Positions 1-8,696 of a stretch of 39,141 bases of DNA are shown here, piece by piece. This DNA comes from CAUYUA01 sp963575675. Its GTDB lineage: Bacteria; Pseudomonadota; Alphaproteobacteria; Azospirillales; Azospirillaceae. The notes beneath the pieces are model-generated. The model did not search any database. It was not told the DNA's origin and saw nothing but the letters and a program-made list of their open reading frames with translations. The stretch spans positions 1 to 39,141 of the forward strand of contig CAUYUA010000211.1 of assembly GCA_963575675.1 (NCBI GenBank), written 5' to 3'. A program made the translations under genes and the position numbers. Every line of letters starts with the position of its first letter. Within the stretch, counting starts at the first letter, position 1.

Positions 1-90
1 CAGAGGAAGATCGCTTCGCGAATAAGGGGGGCTTTCGCTCCCCCCTTATAATCCCGAGCGACCAGGAACACAGTCCCTGGACCCTTTATC
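1..90. repeat. Palindromic intergenic element, copy A (cut by the window edge)
   Basis: This is the right half of the dispersed palindrome family described at 6651, 14248 and 29108. It contains the arm sequence running from CCCGAGCGACCAGGAACACA into GTCCCTGGACCC. Before that come a TCGC-TTC-GCGA mini-hairpin and a GGGGGG...CCCCCC hairpin around position 35. The partner arm would lie left of base 1. It lies just downstream of the minus-strand gene ending at 117, so its transcript could fold as a terminator, although no long T-run follows. Confidence 0.7.
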
Positions 91-116
91 TCCCTTTATC
101 TCCTTTTTTCTGCTCT

Positions 117-3100
117 CTACGCAGAAAGATCAGCCGCCATGTGCGCAACAACCGACGTCCAATCATTTCGGCGCGGTTGCCGGTAAAGGCGAATACTCGG
201 ATACCAAGGACTATCAACCCGATTAAGCATCCAACGCCAATCCGGCGCAAAAGGCAAAAACACCCATGTCGGAACCCCAAGGGCTCCGGCGCAATGCGCC
301 ACCGAAGTGTCAACCGTAATAACCATGTCCAAATTGGACAGAATCGCCGCCGTATCCGCGAAATCCGAAATTTCCGCCCCAAGATCAAGAATATCCGTCA
401 GCGAACGATGAGCTTGAATCGCCGTCGCTCCCCCTTCTTTCTGCAAAGAAACAAAGGCGCAGCCCGGCAAAGACAAAATCGGCGTCAACGTCTCCAACGC
501 CAACGAGCGGTTGCGATCGTTTTTATAAGTGGGATTGCCCGCCCAAACCAAACCGATCCGTCGGGCGCCGGACGGCAAACGCTCCAATCGCTTCGACCAA
601 AAACCCTTTAACGCGGGATCAACCCCAAGATAAGGAATCTTCGCCGGGATATTCGCCAAGGAAGTCTGGAAAATATGCGGCAAACTCATCACGGAAATAT
701 GAGCGTCGAATGGCGGCGGCGGCGCGTTCTGAACAACGATCTCATCCACCCCCTTCACCGAAGAGAACAACCGCATCAAAGGCTTTTGCACCTCAATGAT
801 GACGCGGCCGCTTGCCCGCTCAGCCGCCATCTCGGCGTAGCGAACGAAGTGAATGGTGTCGCCCAGTCCCTGCTCGGCGTGGATCAATAGAGTTCCGCCG
901 TTCAGAGTTTCGCCGTTCCACAAAGGCTTCGTAAAGCGATGCCCTGTCGGATAAATCATCTTGCTTTGCCAACGACGCTCCATGCCTTCCCAGCCGGATT
1001 CCAATCGGCCCATCGTCATATCGATGAAACCTCGTATCCATAGCGATTCCGCATGGTTCGGCATCAACTCCAGAGCCCGATCGATCGCTTTCGACGCTTC
1101 GTCGAGCCGCCCCAAAGCAACCAAACAGGATCCCCGCACTTGATGAGCGTCTCCGGACATAGGATCCAGACGAACGGATTGATCATAAGCCGACAACGCC
1201 TCTTCCAGACGTTCAACTCCTTTCAGAACCAAGCCAAACGCGCGCCAGAAAAAAGCGTCGTTCGGATGCTGAGCCTTCTCTCGTTCGCATAAGGACACTG
1301 CTTCGGCGTCGCGCTCCAAATCATGCAAAACCAATGCGAGATTGGCCAAAGACATCGGATTGTGAGAAACAATGCTCAGAGAGTTTCGAAACACTTTCTC
1401 AGCTTCGACCAAACGCTTGTTTTCTTTCAGCGCAAGACCGTAGTTGTTCAGTATGCCGATGTTGCGCGGTTGTAAGGAGCTTGCGCGTTGTAAACACTCG
1501 ATCGCCTCATTCTGACGATCTTCGAACTGACGTAGAATATTCCCCAGATTATATAGAGCGTCGGCGTAATCAGGTTCCAATGTCAACGCCTGCCGATAAC
1601 ACGCTATAGCGTCCATCGGTCGCTTGATCTCGCGCAAAAGCACGCCGAGGTTCGACCAAACCGCCGGGAGACGCGGGTTTATCTCCAGCGCTTGACGGAT
1701 GAGTTTCTCTGCTTCGTCGAAGCGCTTCTTCTGACGCGCGATCAGACCCAAATGATGAAGCGCGTCTGCGCGACGGTCGCCGTTGGTTGTTTTCGAAGAC
1801 GCGCTGTGTGAAATTCTTCGATATTCGGCCTCGGCTCCGTCTAAATCGCCTTTGATATGCAGATTCAACGCAGAAGAGAATACGGCGTCGGCGTCGAGCG
1901 CTTCTTCGACCTTGAACCGTTCTTTCTGGTAGGCGTCGAGCGCCTGAGCGGTTCTTTCGATGACATCATCCCATGCTCCGCCTTTGCGTTGACGGAATAA
2001 GCGCATCGTCGGATAATATGGAGTGTCTTCGCGCTCTAAAAGCCAGCGCCAATCCGGCGGCATCGGAAGAAGACACCAGATTGGTCGTTTCATTGCGCCG
2101 ACGAGATGGGCCACCGCCGTATCGACCGTGATCACCAAATCCAACTGAGCAATGGCGCCTGCCGTCTCGGCGAAATCGGTCAGATGAGGGTCAAGGTTGA
2201 CGCATGGGAAATCGTTGCTGAGGGAGTATAGATCATAAACCGCCTCGCCCTTCTGTAAAGAGTAGAACTCGATATTTGGAATGCGCCACAACGGCGCCAA
2301 AGCAGCCAAAGACAACGAGCGATTGCGGTTATTGGTGTGAATGACGCTTCCCGCCCACACCACTCCGACGCGCAAAGGCGGCGCGTTTGGGGACGTGGAG
2401 CGGGGCAAACGCTGGCTCCAACGCTCAAGAACAGCCGGAGACGGAGTTATGTATGGACATCCGACCAAGACCGCGTTTGTCGAAACTCCCAAGACCAAAG
2501 GCAAGCTGAGCATTGGGATTTGCAGATCGCATTGTGGTTGCGGATCTCCCCAGTTCCGCATTTCGACGACGCCGGGAATGCAGCGACACAGCTCGCGCAA
2601 CTGCGGTTGAATCTCCAAAATAACTCGTCCGCCGCGCGCTGCGACCAACGGAACATATCTTATGAAGTGAATGGTGTCTCCGAACCCTTGTTCGGCGTGG
2701 ATCAGAATAGTTTTGCCGTTGAGCGGTTCTCCGCCCCATTGCGGCTGTGTGAAATTGCGTTTGGGCGAAGGAAATCCCGCCAGACGCCAACGCCACTCGA
2801 ACTCGGGCCATCCCTCGGTGAAGTTTTCCGAAATCAACATCAAGATTGATAAGTTCCAATGCAGCTCCGGACTTTCGGGCAAGATCGTCAAAGCATACCG
2901 GGAGTTCTCCAGCGCTTCTTCGATTCGTCCCAAGGAGCGCAGAACCACGCTGAGGTTGCCCATGGCGTTCACATTGCCGGGATCCATCTTCAGGCAATAT
3001 TTTAAGGTTTGTTCCGCCTCATCGAAACGCCCCATCAGATAGAGCACGGCGCCGAGGTCGTTAAAGGCGTTATAGAAGGACGGATCCTGCGCTAGAACAT

Positions 3101-6100
3101 ACTCCAAGCTTTCTTTGGCTTCCTCCAAGCGTCCGGCGCGTTGGAGCGCCAGCGCGAGATTGTAGTGGACCGAAATATTTTTCGGCGTGCGCGGCGCCAA
3201 GATTTCAAACATGGCGATGGCGTCGACGTACCGCTGTTTGCTGATGCAAAAGAGCCCGTATTCCGCGAAAGGAGGCATGAAATCCGGAGCTTCGGCAGTG
3301 ATTTCCTTGAATAGAGAGTCAACTCGCGCGATGTCTCCGGTTTTAACGGCGGCTTTTGCTTCCTCCATCCGTCTTTCGGCGTTCTGAGCCAAGAGTTTTG
3401 GCGTTTGTCCTTCTCTTGGCCACAACGCGCGAATGCTGCGCAGCAGAGCGGCGGCGCGTTGTTCATCGCCATGCGCCATCGCCGCTTCGACCTGGACGAA
3501 GAGAGAGTCTGTCGTTTCGCCGCTTGCAACGCTGCGCAGATTTTTGGCGATCATCGCCAAAGGCGCGCTCCAATCATTGGGGCTCGTCTGTCGCAACAAG
3601 TGCATTGACGGATACCACAGCGTGTCGGAACTGCCCAGTCGCCAGCGCCAATCCGGCGCGAAGGGCAGCAAGGTCCAAACCGTGCGCGCCAAAGCTCCCG
3701 CCAAATGCGCGGCGGCGGTGTCGCAAGCGATGACCAAATCAAGATGCGTCATAATCGCCGCAGTGTCTTCGAAGTCGGTGATGTAGGCTCCGAGATCGAC
3801 GATCGGCGCGTTTGGCAGGTTATGAGACAAATCGGCGCGATGTTCTCCGACTTGCAGACTGAAGTAAGCGATTTTTGGACTTGAAGGCAGGATCGAGAAT
3901 GCCGACAGCGGCAAAGAGCGCCGACGATCGTTCTTGTGTCGCGGATTTCCGGCCCAGATCAGCCCAACCCGGTACGGCGTCGCTTGTCTTGCAGCTTCAG
4001 GGTGTTGTCCCGACGCGGAGAGTTGCATTAGGGCGACGCGCCATTTTTCCACGCGCGCGGCGGAGGCGGATAAATAAGGCGTCCGAAATGGAATTGAGTG
4101 ATATCGTGTGTTGAAGATCGTCGGCAAATCCATCAACGAGGCTTGAACATCGAAGTCGGGCAAGGGTTGTCCTTGTTCGACGACTATATCGATGTTCGGA
4201 ATCATCCGACATAACGACGCCAATCCCGGTTGAATCTCCAAGATCACGCGGCATTCGGCGCGTTTTTTGGCCGGAACGACATAACGAAGAAACTGGATGG
4301 TGTCTCCGAACCCTTGTTCGGCGTAGAGCAGCAGGGTTTTTCCGATGAGAGCTTGGCCTTCCCACGAAGGTTGTTGGAAAGTGCGATTGGAGAACGCTGT
4401 GCATTGTTTGCGCCAAGCGTATTCCTCCCATCCTTCCTTGAAGCGTCCGGAAAGGAGAAGGCACATGCCGAGACTGTTATGAATCTCGGGGTCTTTTGGT
4501 TTAAATTTCAAAGCTCTGCGATATGCGGCGATTGCTTCGTCCAACCGCCCTATATCGCGTAAGGCGTTGGCGTAGTTGTAATGCGCGCCTGCGTTGGTTG
4601 GGTCGTTCTGGATCACCCGTTGATAAAGCTGCAACGCTTCCTCGGAGGCGGAGATGTCCGCCAACAGGTTGGCCAGATTGAAAGCCGGGGCCGAGTTTCC
4701 CGGACTTAGCGCGATCGCTCGACGATAGGCGTGTTGCGCCTCGATCAACCGCCCTTGACGGCGTAAAGCCACGCCCAAATTGCTGAAGGCTTCGGCGTTT
4801 GGCGTTCCCACAAGCAAACCGAACGAAATGATGCGCTCGGCGGCGATCATGTCGCCGTCTTGCAGGCGCAAGCCGCCCAACATGTTCAAGGCGAGAGGCT
4901 TGCTTTCCGTGCGCTCCGTCATCCTCCAGCACAGGATTTCGGCGTCGGAGCGTTTTCCGGCGGCGAGCAGCTCCATCATTTGGGGAACCCATTGCTCGTC
5001 GAAAGGAGGCGCATGTCGAACAACCGCAGTCGAAGCGCCTCCTTCTTTTTTTACGCGGACGACGCTTTTGTCTCCGGTTGCGAGACGACACAGGTCTCTT
5101 CCGACCCGCACCATCACGTCGTTCCAGTCGCCGTCTTGTTCTTGGCGATAAAGGTGGAGGCTGGAATACCAAGGACTATCGGTTCGTTGCGTCATCCACC
5201 GCCAATCCGGGGAATACGGCAGCAACACCCAGGTCGGACATCCTAAAGCTCCGGCCAGGTGAACCGCAGCCGTATCCACCGAGATCAGAAGATCACACAA
5301 AGACAGAACTGCGGCGGTGTCGTCGAAATCGCGCAGCTCCTTCGACAGGCTGACGACGTTTAATCCGAGAGTGTCGGCGTCTCCGGCGCGGTCTCCGATT
5401 TGCAGCCCAAGATAGGACACGCCTTTGACGCGCGGTAGCCAGCACAGCATCTCAGAGGGAAGCGAACGGCGTTCATTGTCGGCGTGACGGGGGTTTCCGG
5501 CCCAAACCAAACCGATCTTCAGCCCTGGAATCGCCGCCAATTTTTGTCGCCACAGCGCGACGCGTTCGGAAGACGTGGTGAGGTATGGGGCGTCCGAGAT
5601 GTTGGCAAGCTCCACTCCAAACCGTCCCGGCAGGCTGGGGAGCGCGATTTGGACATCGACCGGATACGGCAACGGCGCGTCGGGAGCGATGACGGCGTCC
5701 ACGCCTTTCATGCGGGAAATCAAGCCCGACAAGGTCGCCGGGCAGCGCACAATAATTCGACCGTCTTCGATCTGCGATAGAAACCGTATGAATTGGAGGG
5801 TGTCGCCGTTTCCTTGTTCGGCGAAGGCGAGCAAGGTTTGTCCATGTAGCGGCTTGCCGTTCCACATCGGAACATTGGGTTCGAGCAAGCCGACGAACGC
5901 CGACACGCGGCGACGCCATTCATATTCGGGCCAGGCTTCGCGATAATTTCCGCGCAGCAGAAGGCCGATCGCCAAACAGCAATGAGACGCCGGGTCTTTT
6001 GGCGCGTAAGTGACCGCCATGCGCCATGCGGCGATCGCGTCATCCAGACGCATTTGGTCGGCGAGAACCGTGCCGAGCTTGCGATGCGCTGCGCCGTCGG

Positions 6101-6320
6101 CGTGGTTGCGTTGCAGGGCCGCGCGGTAATAAACGGCGGCTTCGCTCAATTGGCCACGCAAGCGCAGGACTGTTCCCAGCGCTTTCATCAGCTCGATGTT
6201 TTCGGGATCGGCCGCCAAAGCGTCCCGAAGCGCGGGCTCCGCATCTTCCAAGTTGCCGGCCTTATCGGGAGCGACGCCAAGACGGGTCAACGCCGCAATT
6301 TGTTCGGAGAGCATGTTCAA
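117..6320 (-). CDS. Four-module TPR / GT9-like glycosyltransferase (2067 aa)
   Basis: The protein is a fourfold repetition of one architecture: several TPR units, then a linker with a W-P-E-(Y/F)-E-W-R and AEQGxGDTxxFxRY segment, then a C-terminal domain of the GT9/heptosyltransferase type. Each module has a G-L/V-V-W-A-G-N/S motif and a D-T-(A/S)-x-(A/V)-H motif followed by PDWRW. The DWRW markers lie near residues 371, 889, 1423 and 2027, so modules span about 1-410, 420-920, 930-1455 and 1470-2067. The last has extra TPRs. The acceptor-side D-T...H residues are kept in all four, so none is obviously dead. GT9 enzymes transfer heptose or related sugars from nucleotide donors; TPR fusions usually modify proteins, but the substrate here is unknown. 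Single-module proteins are usually around 500-700 residues. The frame opens with TTG at 6320, with an ATG two codons later at 6314; the ribosome site is weak for both. No signal peptide, so probably cytoplasmic. Confidence 0.88.
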   Translation of the reverse strand: MNMLSEQIAALTRLGVAPDKAGNLEDAEPALRDALAADPENIELMKALGTVLRLRGQLSEAAVYYRAALQRNHADGAAHRKLGTVLADQMRLDDAIAAWRMAVTYAPKDPASHCCLAIGLLLRGNYREAWPEYEWRRRVSAFVGLLEPNVPMWNGKPLHGQTLLAFAEQGNGDTLQFIRFLSQIEDGRIIVRCPATLSGLISRMKGVDAVIAPDAPLPYPVDVQIALPSLPGRFGVELANISDAPYLTTSSERVALWRQKLAAIPGLKIGLVWAGNPRHADNERRSLPSEMLCWLPRVKGVSYLGLQIGDRAGDADTLGLNVVSLSKELRDFDDTAAVLSLCDLLISVDTAAVHLAGALGCPTWVLLPYSPDWRWMTQRTDSPWYSSLHLYRQEQDGDWNDVMVRVGRDLCRLATGDKSVVRVKKEGGASTAVVRHAPPFDEQWVPQMMELLAAGKRSDAEILCWRMTERTESKPLALNMLGGLRLQDGDMIAAERIISFGLLVGTPNAEAFSNLGVALRRQGRLIEAQHAYRRAIALSPGNSAPAFNLANLLADISASEEALQLYQRVIQNDPTNAGAHYNYANALRDIGRLDEAIAAYRRALKFKPKDPEIHNSLGMCLLLSGRFKEGWEEYAWRKQCTAFSNRTFQQPSWEGQALIGKTLLLYAEQGFGDTIQFLRYVVPAKKRAECRVILEIQPGLASLCRMIPNIDIVVEQGQPLPDFDVQASLMDLPTIFNTRYHSIPFRTPYLSASAARVEKWRVALMQLSASGQHPEAARQATPYRVGLIWAGNPRHKNDRRRSLPLSAFSILPSSPKIAYFSLQVGEHRADLSHNLPNAPIVDLGAYITDFEDTAAIMTHLDLVIACDTAAAHLAGALARTVWTLLPFAPDWRWRLGSSDTLWYPSMHLLRQTSPNDWSAPLAMIAKNLRSVASGETTDSLFVQVEAAMAHGDEQRAAALLRSIRALWPREGQTPKLLAQNAERRMEEAKAAVKTGDIARVDSLFKEITAEAPDFMPPFAEYGLFCISKQRYVDAIAMFEILAPRTPKNISVHYNLALALQRAGRLEEAKESLEYVLAQDPSFYNAFNDLGAVLYLMGRFDEAEQTLKYCLKMDPGNVNAMGNLSVVLRSLGRIEEALENSRYALTILPESPELHWNLSILMLISENFTEGWPEFEWRWRLAGFPSPKRNFTQPQWGGEPLNGKTILIHAEQGFGDTIHFIRYVPLVAARGGRVILEIQPQLRELCRCIPGVVEMRNWGDPQPQCDLQIPMLSLPLVLGVSTNAVLVGCPYITPSPAVLERWSQRLPRSTSPNAPPLRVGVVWAGSVIHTNNRNRSLSLAALAPLWRIPNIEFYSLQKGEAVYDLYSLSNDFPCVNLDPHLTDFAETAGAIAQLDLVITVDTAVAHLVGAMKRPIWCLLPMPPDWRWLLEREDTPYYPTMRLFRQRKGGAWDDVIERTAQALDAYQKERFKVEEALDADAVFSSALNLHIKGDLDGAEAEYRRISHSASSKTTNGDRRADALHHLGLIARQKKRFDEAEKLIRQALEINPRLPAVWSNLGVLLREIKRPMDAIACYRQALTLEPDYADALYNLGNILRQFEDRQNEAIECLQRASSLQPRNIGILNNYGLALKENKRLVEAEKVFRNSLSIVSHNPMSLANLALVLHDLERDAEAVSLCEREKAQHPNDAFFWRAFGLVLKGVERLEEALSAYDQSVRLDPMSGDAHQVRGSCLVALGRLDEASKAIDRALELMPNHAESLWIRGFIDMTMGRLESGWEGMERRWQSKMIYPTGHRFTKPLWNGETLNGGTLLIHAEQGLGDTIHFVRYAEMAAERASGRVIIEVQKPLMRLFSSVKGVDEIVVQNAPPPPFDAHISVMSLPHIFQTSLANIPAKIPYLGVDPALKGFWSKRLERLPSGARRIGLVWAGNPTYKNDRNRSLALETLTPILSLPGCAFVSLQKEGGATAIQAHRSLTDILDLGAEISDFADTAAILSNLDMVITVDTSVAHCAGALGVPTWVFLPFAPDWRWMLNRVDSPWYPSIRLYRQPRRNDWTSVVAHMAADLSA

Positions 6321-6488
6321 GGCGGTTCACCCGTTGTTTTCAAGAATTCGATCGGTTTCAAAAATGTCGCGTCGCGACGGAGAACCATAGAGTTTGGGCG
6401 AGGAAGCCGTAATAATCGTTAAAATGCTTCTTGCCGAATCTTCTTCGAAGATGGAGGTTTTGTTGTTTTTGAGGATGACGACCTATGC

Positions 6489-6650
6489 TTATTTTATTTC
6501 ATATATAGAGAATGCGCGTTCGGCTCCGAATCGAAGAAGGCTATCTTTGTGAGTTACAACAAGTCTTTCAATATGTCCAGACATTACTTCTTCCAACAGT
6601 CTCCGGAGATTCTGCTGCGCCATGCGGAACATAACTTCGAATCCTAATAA
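6489..6650 (-). pseudogene. Remnant of an IS607-family serine recombinase (TnpA-like)
   Basis: On the minus strand an open stretch from about 6650 to a TAA at 6489-6491 encodes a peptide with LRRLLEEVMSGHIERLVV followed by THKDSLLRFG. It resembles the segment of IS607-type resolvases where RLLE.V..G.V..VVVAHKDRLxRFG is typical. The catalytic N-terminal serine region and the C-terminal part are missing. The stop follows about ten residues after RFG. An ATG at 6621-6623 would give only 44 residues. Its upstream end abuts the palindrome at 6651. I read it as a decayed insertion-sequence fragment. It is known from memory of the family motif, not from a search. Confidence 0.6.
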
Positions 6651-6760
6651 AAAGTTGAAAGGGTCCAGGGACTGTGTTCCCAGTCGCTCAGGCTAAGGAC
6701 AAAAGCTCCCCTTATAATCCCGAGCGACTGGGAACACAGTCCCTGGACCCTTTCAACTTT
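6651..6760. repeat. Palindromic intergenic element, copy B
   Basis: Arms 6651-6689 and 6722-6760 are perfect inverted repeats of 39 bp. They contain the family core GGGTCCAGGGACTGTGTTCC and end in AGTCGCTC. The 32-base centre has no strong hairpin. The perfect pairing extends outside the core into copy-specific flanks (AAAGTTGAAA / TTTCAACTTT). It separates the IS607 remnant from the HAD gene and finishes two bases before that gene's first possible ATG. Confidence 0.85.
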
Positions 6761-6761
6761 C

Positions 6762-7457
6762 ATGGGTTGTAATATTATGACAGTGTCTTATCGCCGTCTT
6801 TCCGCGCTGTTTTTCGATTTCGACGGCGTTATTCTTGAGTCCGCCGACATCAAGACCGCCGCTTTCGAGGCGCTTTTCGCTTCCGTTCCAGAGCATTTGC
6901 CTCAGATTGTCTCCTTGCATCGTCGCTTGGGAGGCGTTAGCCGCTATGAGAAATTCTCGATGATCCATCGCGATATTCTGCGGGTTCCGTTTTCAGACGC
7001 AGAGCGTATTATGCTGGGAGAAAGATTCTCGGCTCTGATTGCAGACGCTTTGCGGTTTTGTCCCATGGTTCCAGGAGTCCTAATGGCGTTGGAAACGCTA
7101 CAACGCTATAAAATTCCCTTCTTTGTCGTTTCGGGAACGCCGCAGGAAGAGTTGGAGGAATTGTGCGCGCAACGCGATCTGACGCGATTTTTTGTCGAGA
7201 TTCACGGCAGTCCACGGACCAAGATTGAGATACTCAGCGATATTTTGGCCCGTTTCGGTCTCAGGGCGACGGAGACGGCGATGATTGGCGACGCCATGAC
7301 GGATTATGAAGCGGCGAGAGCGGTTGGCGCGCGGTTTATCGGTCGCCGCAAGTGTCCGGAAATTTCTCCATTCCCCCTCGGAACGATGGTTCTTGACGAC
7401 TTTTTTGAGCTTGAAAACGCTCTTTTCGACGAAGAACATTGCATCCCAAAAAGATGA
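6762..7457 (+). CDS. HAD-superfamily phosphatase (phosphoglycolate phosphatase / beta-phosphoglucomutase-like)
   Basis: A 231-residue haloacid-dehalogenase-type hydrolase. Motif I is DFDGV with the nucleophile D19 and acid D21. Motif II is S123-G-T in VVSGTP. Motif III is the lysine near 154 (TKIEIL). Motif IV is GDAMTD with D177 and D181. A helical cap domain lies between motifs I and II, as in subfamily IA. The family dephosphorylates small phosphorylated metabolites; the substrate cannot be read from sequence, though nearby sugar-nucleotide genes make a sugar phosphate plausible. Two starts are possible: ATG at 6762, directly after palindrome copy B and with no Shine-Dalgarno, and ATG at 6777, five codons later. 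The second gives a more usual distance to motif I and keeps translation clear of the hairpin. No partner gene is tightly coupled. Confidence 0.85.
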   Translation: MGCNIMTVSYRRLSALFFDFDGVILESADIKTAAFEALFASVPEHLPQIVSLHRRLGGVSRYEKFSMIHRDILRVPFSDAERIMLGERFSALIADALRFCPMVPGVLMALETLQRYKIPFFVVSGTPQEELEELCAQRDLTRFFVEIHGSPRTKIEILSDILARFGLRATETAMIGDAMTDYEAARAVGARFIGRRKCPEISPFPLGTMVLDDFFELENALFDEEHCIPKR

Positions 7458-7709
7458 TAACGATCAATCGATCCGGTTCGATATAACACCAACCAGCAAA
7501 AACAATGGCGGATACTCTCTAAGGACTAAGAACGGCTGGAAACACGGTTTCCGCGCTCGATAGGTTTTTTATTCTAGTCCTTCAATGCGTGATCCCATTG
7601 TCGACGCCAAGGCGACTTTCCTGAATATGATCGTCTTGCAACCAAAGAAGAAAGGTCGTGGCTTTTCCTGACGCTCCAAGGGGTCTGGGTTTCGTCGCGA
7701 AGAAAGAGA

Positions 7710-8624
7710 ATGAGCAACATCGCGTTTATGTCGCCCCGCGTCAGTGTTTTAATGACGATCTACAACGCCGGGGTTTTTCTAAAACCGGCGCTTGACGGGT
7801 TGATGCTTCAGGATATGCCTGATTTTGAACTGGTTGCAATTGAAAACGGATCCGACGATGGGTCATATGAGCTTCTTAGGCAATACGCATCGGATAAAAG
7901 AGTTCGAATTATCAGATTGGAAAAAAACATTGGCCGGACTCCGGCTCTTAATCTTGCGCTACAGGAATCGCGCGCGGATTTGATCGCGATTCTTGACGCG
8001 GATGATATCTCTCTACCCTCAAGATTAAGATTGCAGGCGGATTTTTTTGAGAAGAATCCGAAAACGGTTCTCCTTGGGTCTTGGTGTCGATTCCTCTATA
8101 AGGACAATATGCTGAGCGCGACTTTTGCGCCTCCAATATCGCATCAATCTCTTTTGGATATGATGTCGGAGCAAAATCCATTCGTTCATTCATCTGTCAT
8201 GTATCCGCGCAGAGCCGCTCTTGCGGTTGGGGGGTATCCTGTTGATTTTCCTTACGCCCAAGATTTTGCGCTGTTTCTGCGCATGGTGAAGAATCTGAAC
8301 AAAATCGGCGGAGAGTTGGCGATGATTCCGGAAATTCTAACATACTCCAGAGTTCATGGAGACAGCCTGACGTCGTCTCAGAACGGACGATTGGAGGTTG
8401 CGCGGGATTCTCTGAGGTTGTTTCAAGAAGCGCGAACATTGCCGGGATTATCACAGAACGCCCGACGGAATGGAAGAAAGACGGCGGTGCGAACGATGAT
8501 TCACTATGCAACGGTTTTGAGGCAAAACGGTTATCTTCGAAAATCGCTGTTTTGGCGTTTGCGCGCCTTTGGTTCGGCTCCAATATTCGCCATGTCCGAC
8601 CCGAATTTCTGCCGATTGTGGTGA
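7710..8624 (+). CDS. Family 2 glycosyltransferase (GT-A)
   Basis: A 304-residue GT2 protein. The N-terminus reads RVSVLMTIYNAG, the usual first beta strand of the GT-A fold. ENGSDDGS follows near residues 46-53 and binds the nucleotide. LDADD has its metal-binding DADD at 96-99. A conserved sugar-acceptor region follows, with WCRFL, VHSSVMYPR and PYAQDFALFLRM (ED-like catalytic region). The family transfers sugars from nucleotide donors to lipid-linked, polysaccharide or protein acceptors. There is no membrane segment, so it probably works at the inner face of the membrane. The start at 7710 is preceded by AAGAAAGAG, a purine-rich ribosome site; M7 is an alternative. It converges with the TPR gene ending at 8697. 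The donor and acceptor are unknown. Confidence 0.9.
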   Translation: MSNIAFMSPRVSVLMTIYNAGVFLKPALDGLMLQDMPDFELVAIENGSDDGSYELLRQYASDKRVRIIRLEKNIGRTPALNLALQESRADLIAILDADDISLPSRLRLQADFFEKNPKTVLLGSWCRFLYKDNMLSATFAPPISHQSLLDMMSEQNPFVHSSVMYPRRAALAVGGYPVDFPYAQDFALFLRMVKNLNKIGGELAMIPEILTYSRVHGDSLTSSQNGRLEVARDSLRLFQEARTLPGLSQNARRNGRKTAVRTMIHYATVLRQNGYLRKSLFWRLRAFGSAPIFAMSDPNFCRLW

Positions 8625-8696
8625 TGAAGGCGCATTTGAGGCATCCATCGGCCTTGTGGACGCCAGATCTGATGCGCCGCCTCACCCGTTCGTTGC

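Noticed and set aside
7538..7552. Hairpin GGAAAC-ACG-GTTTCC after the HAD gene as a terminator
   Set aside because: The six-base stem is weak, about 80 bases past the stop, and the T-run is 13 bases further on.
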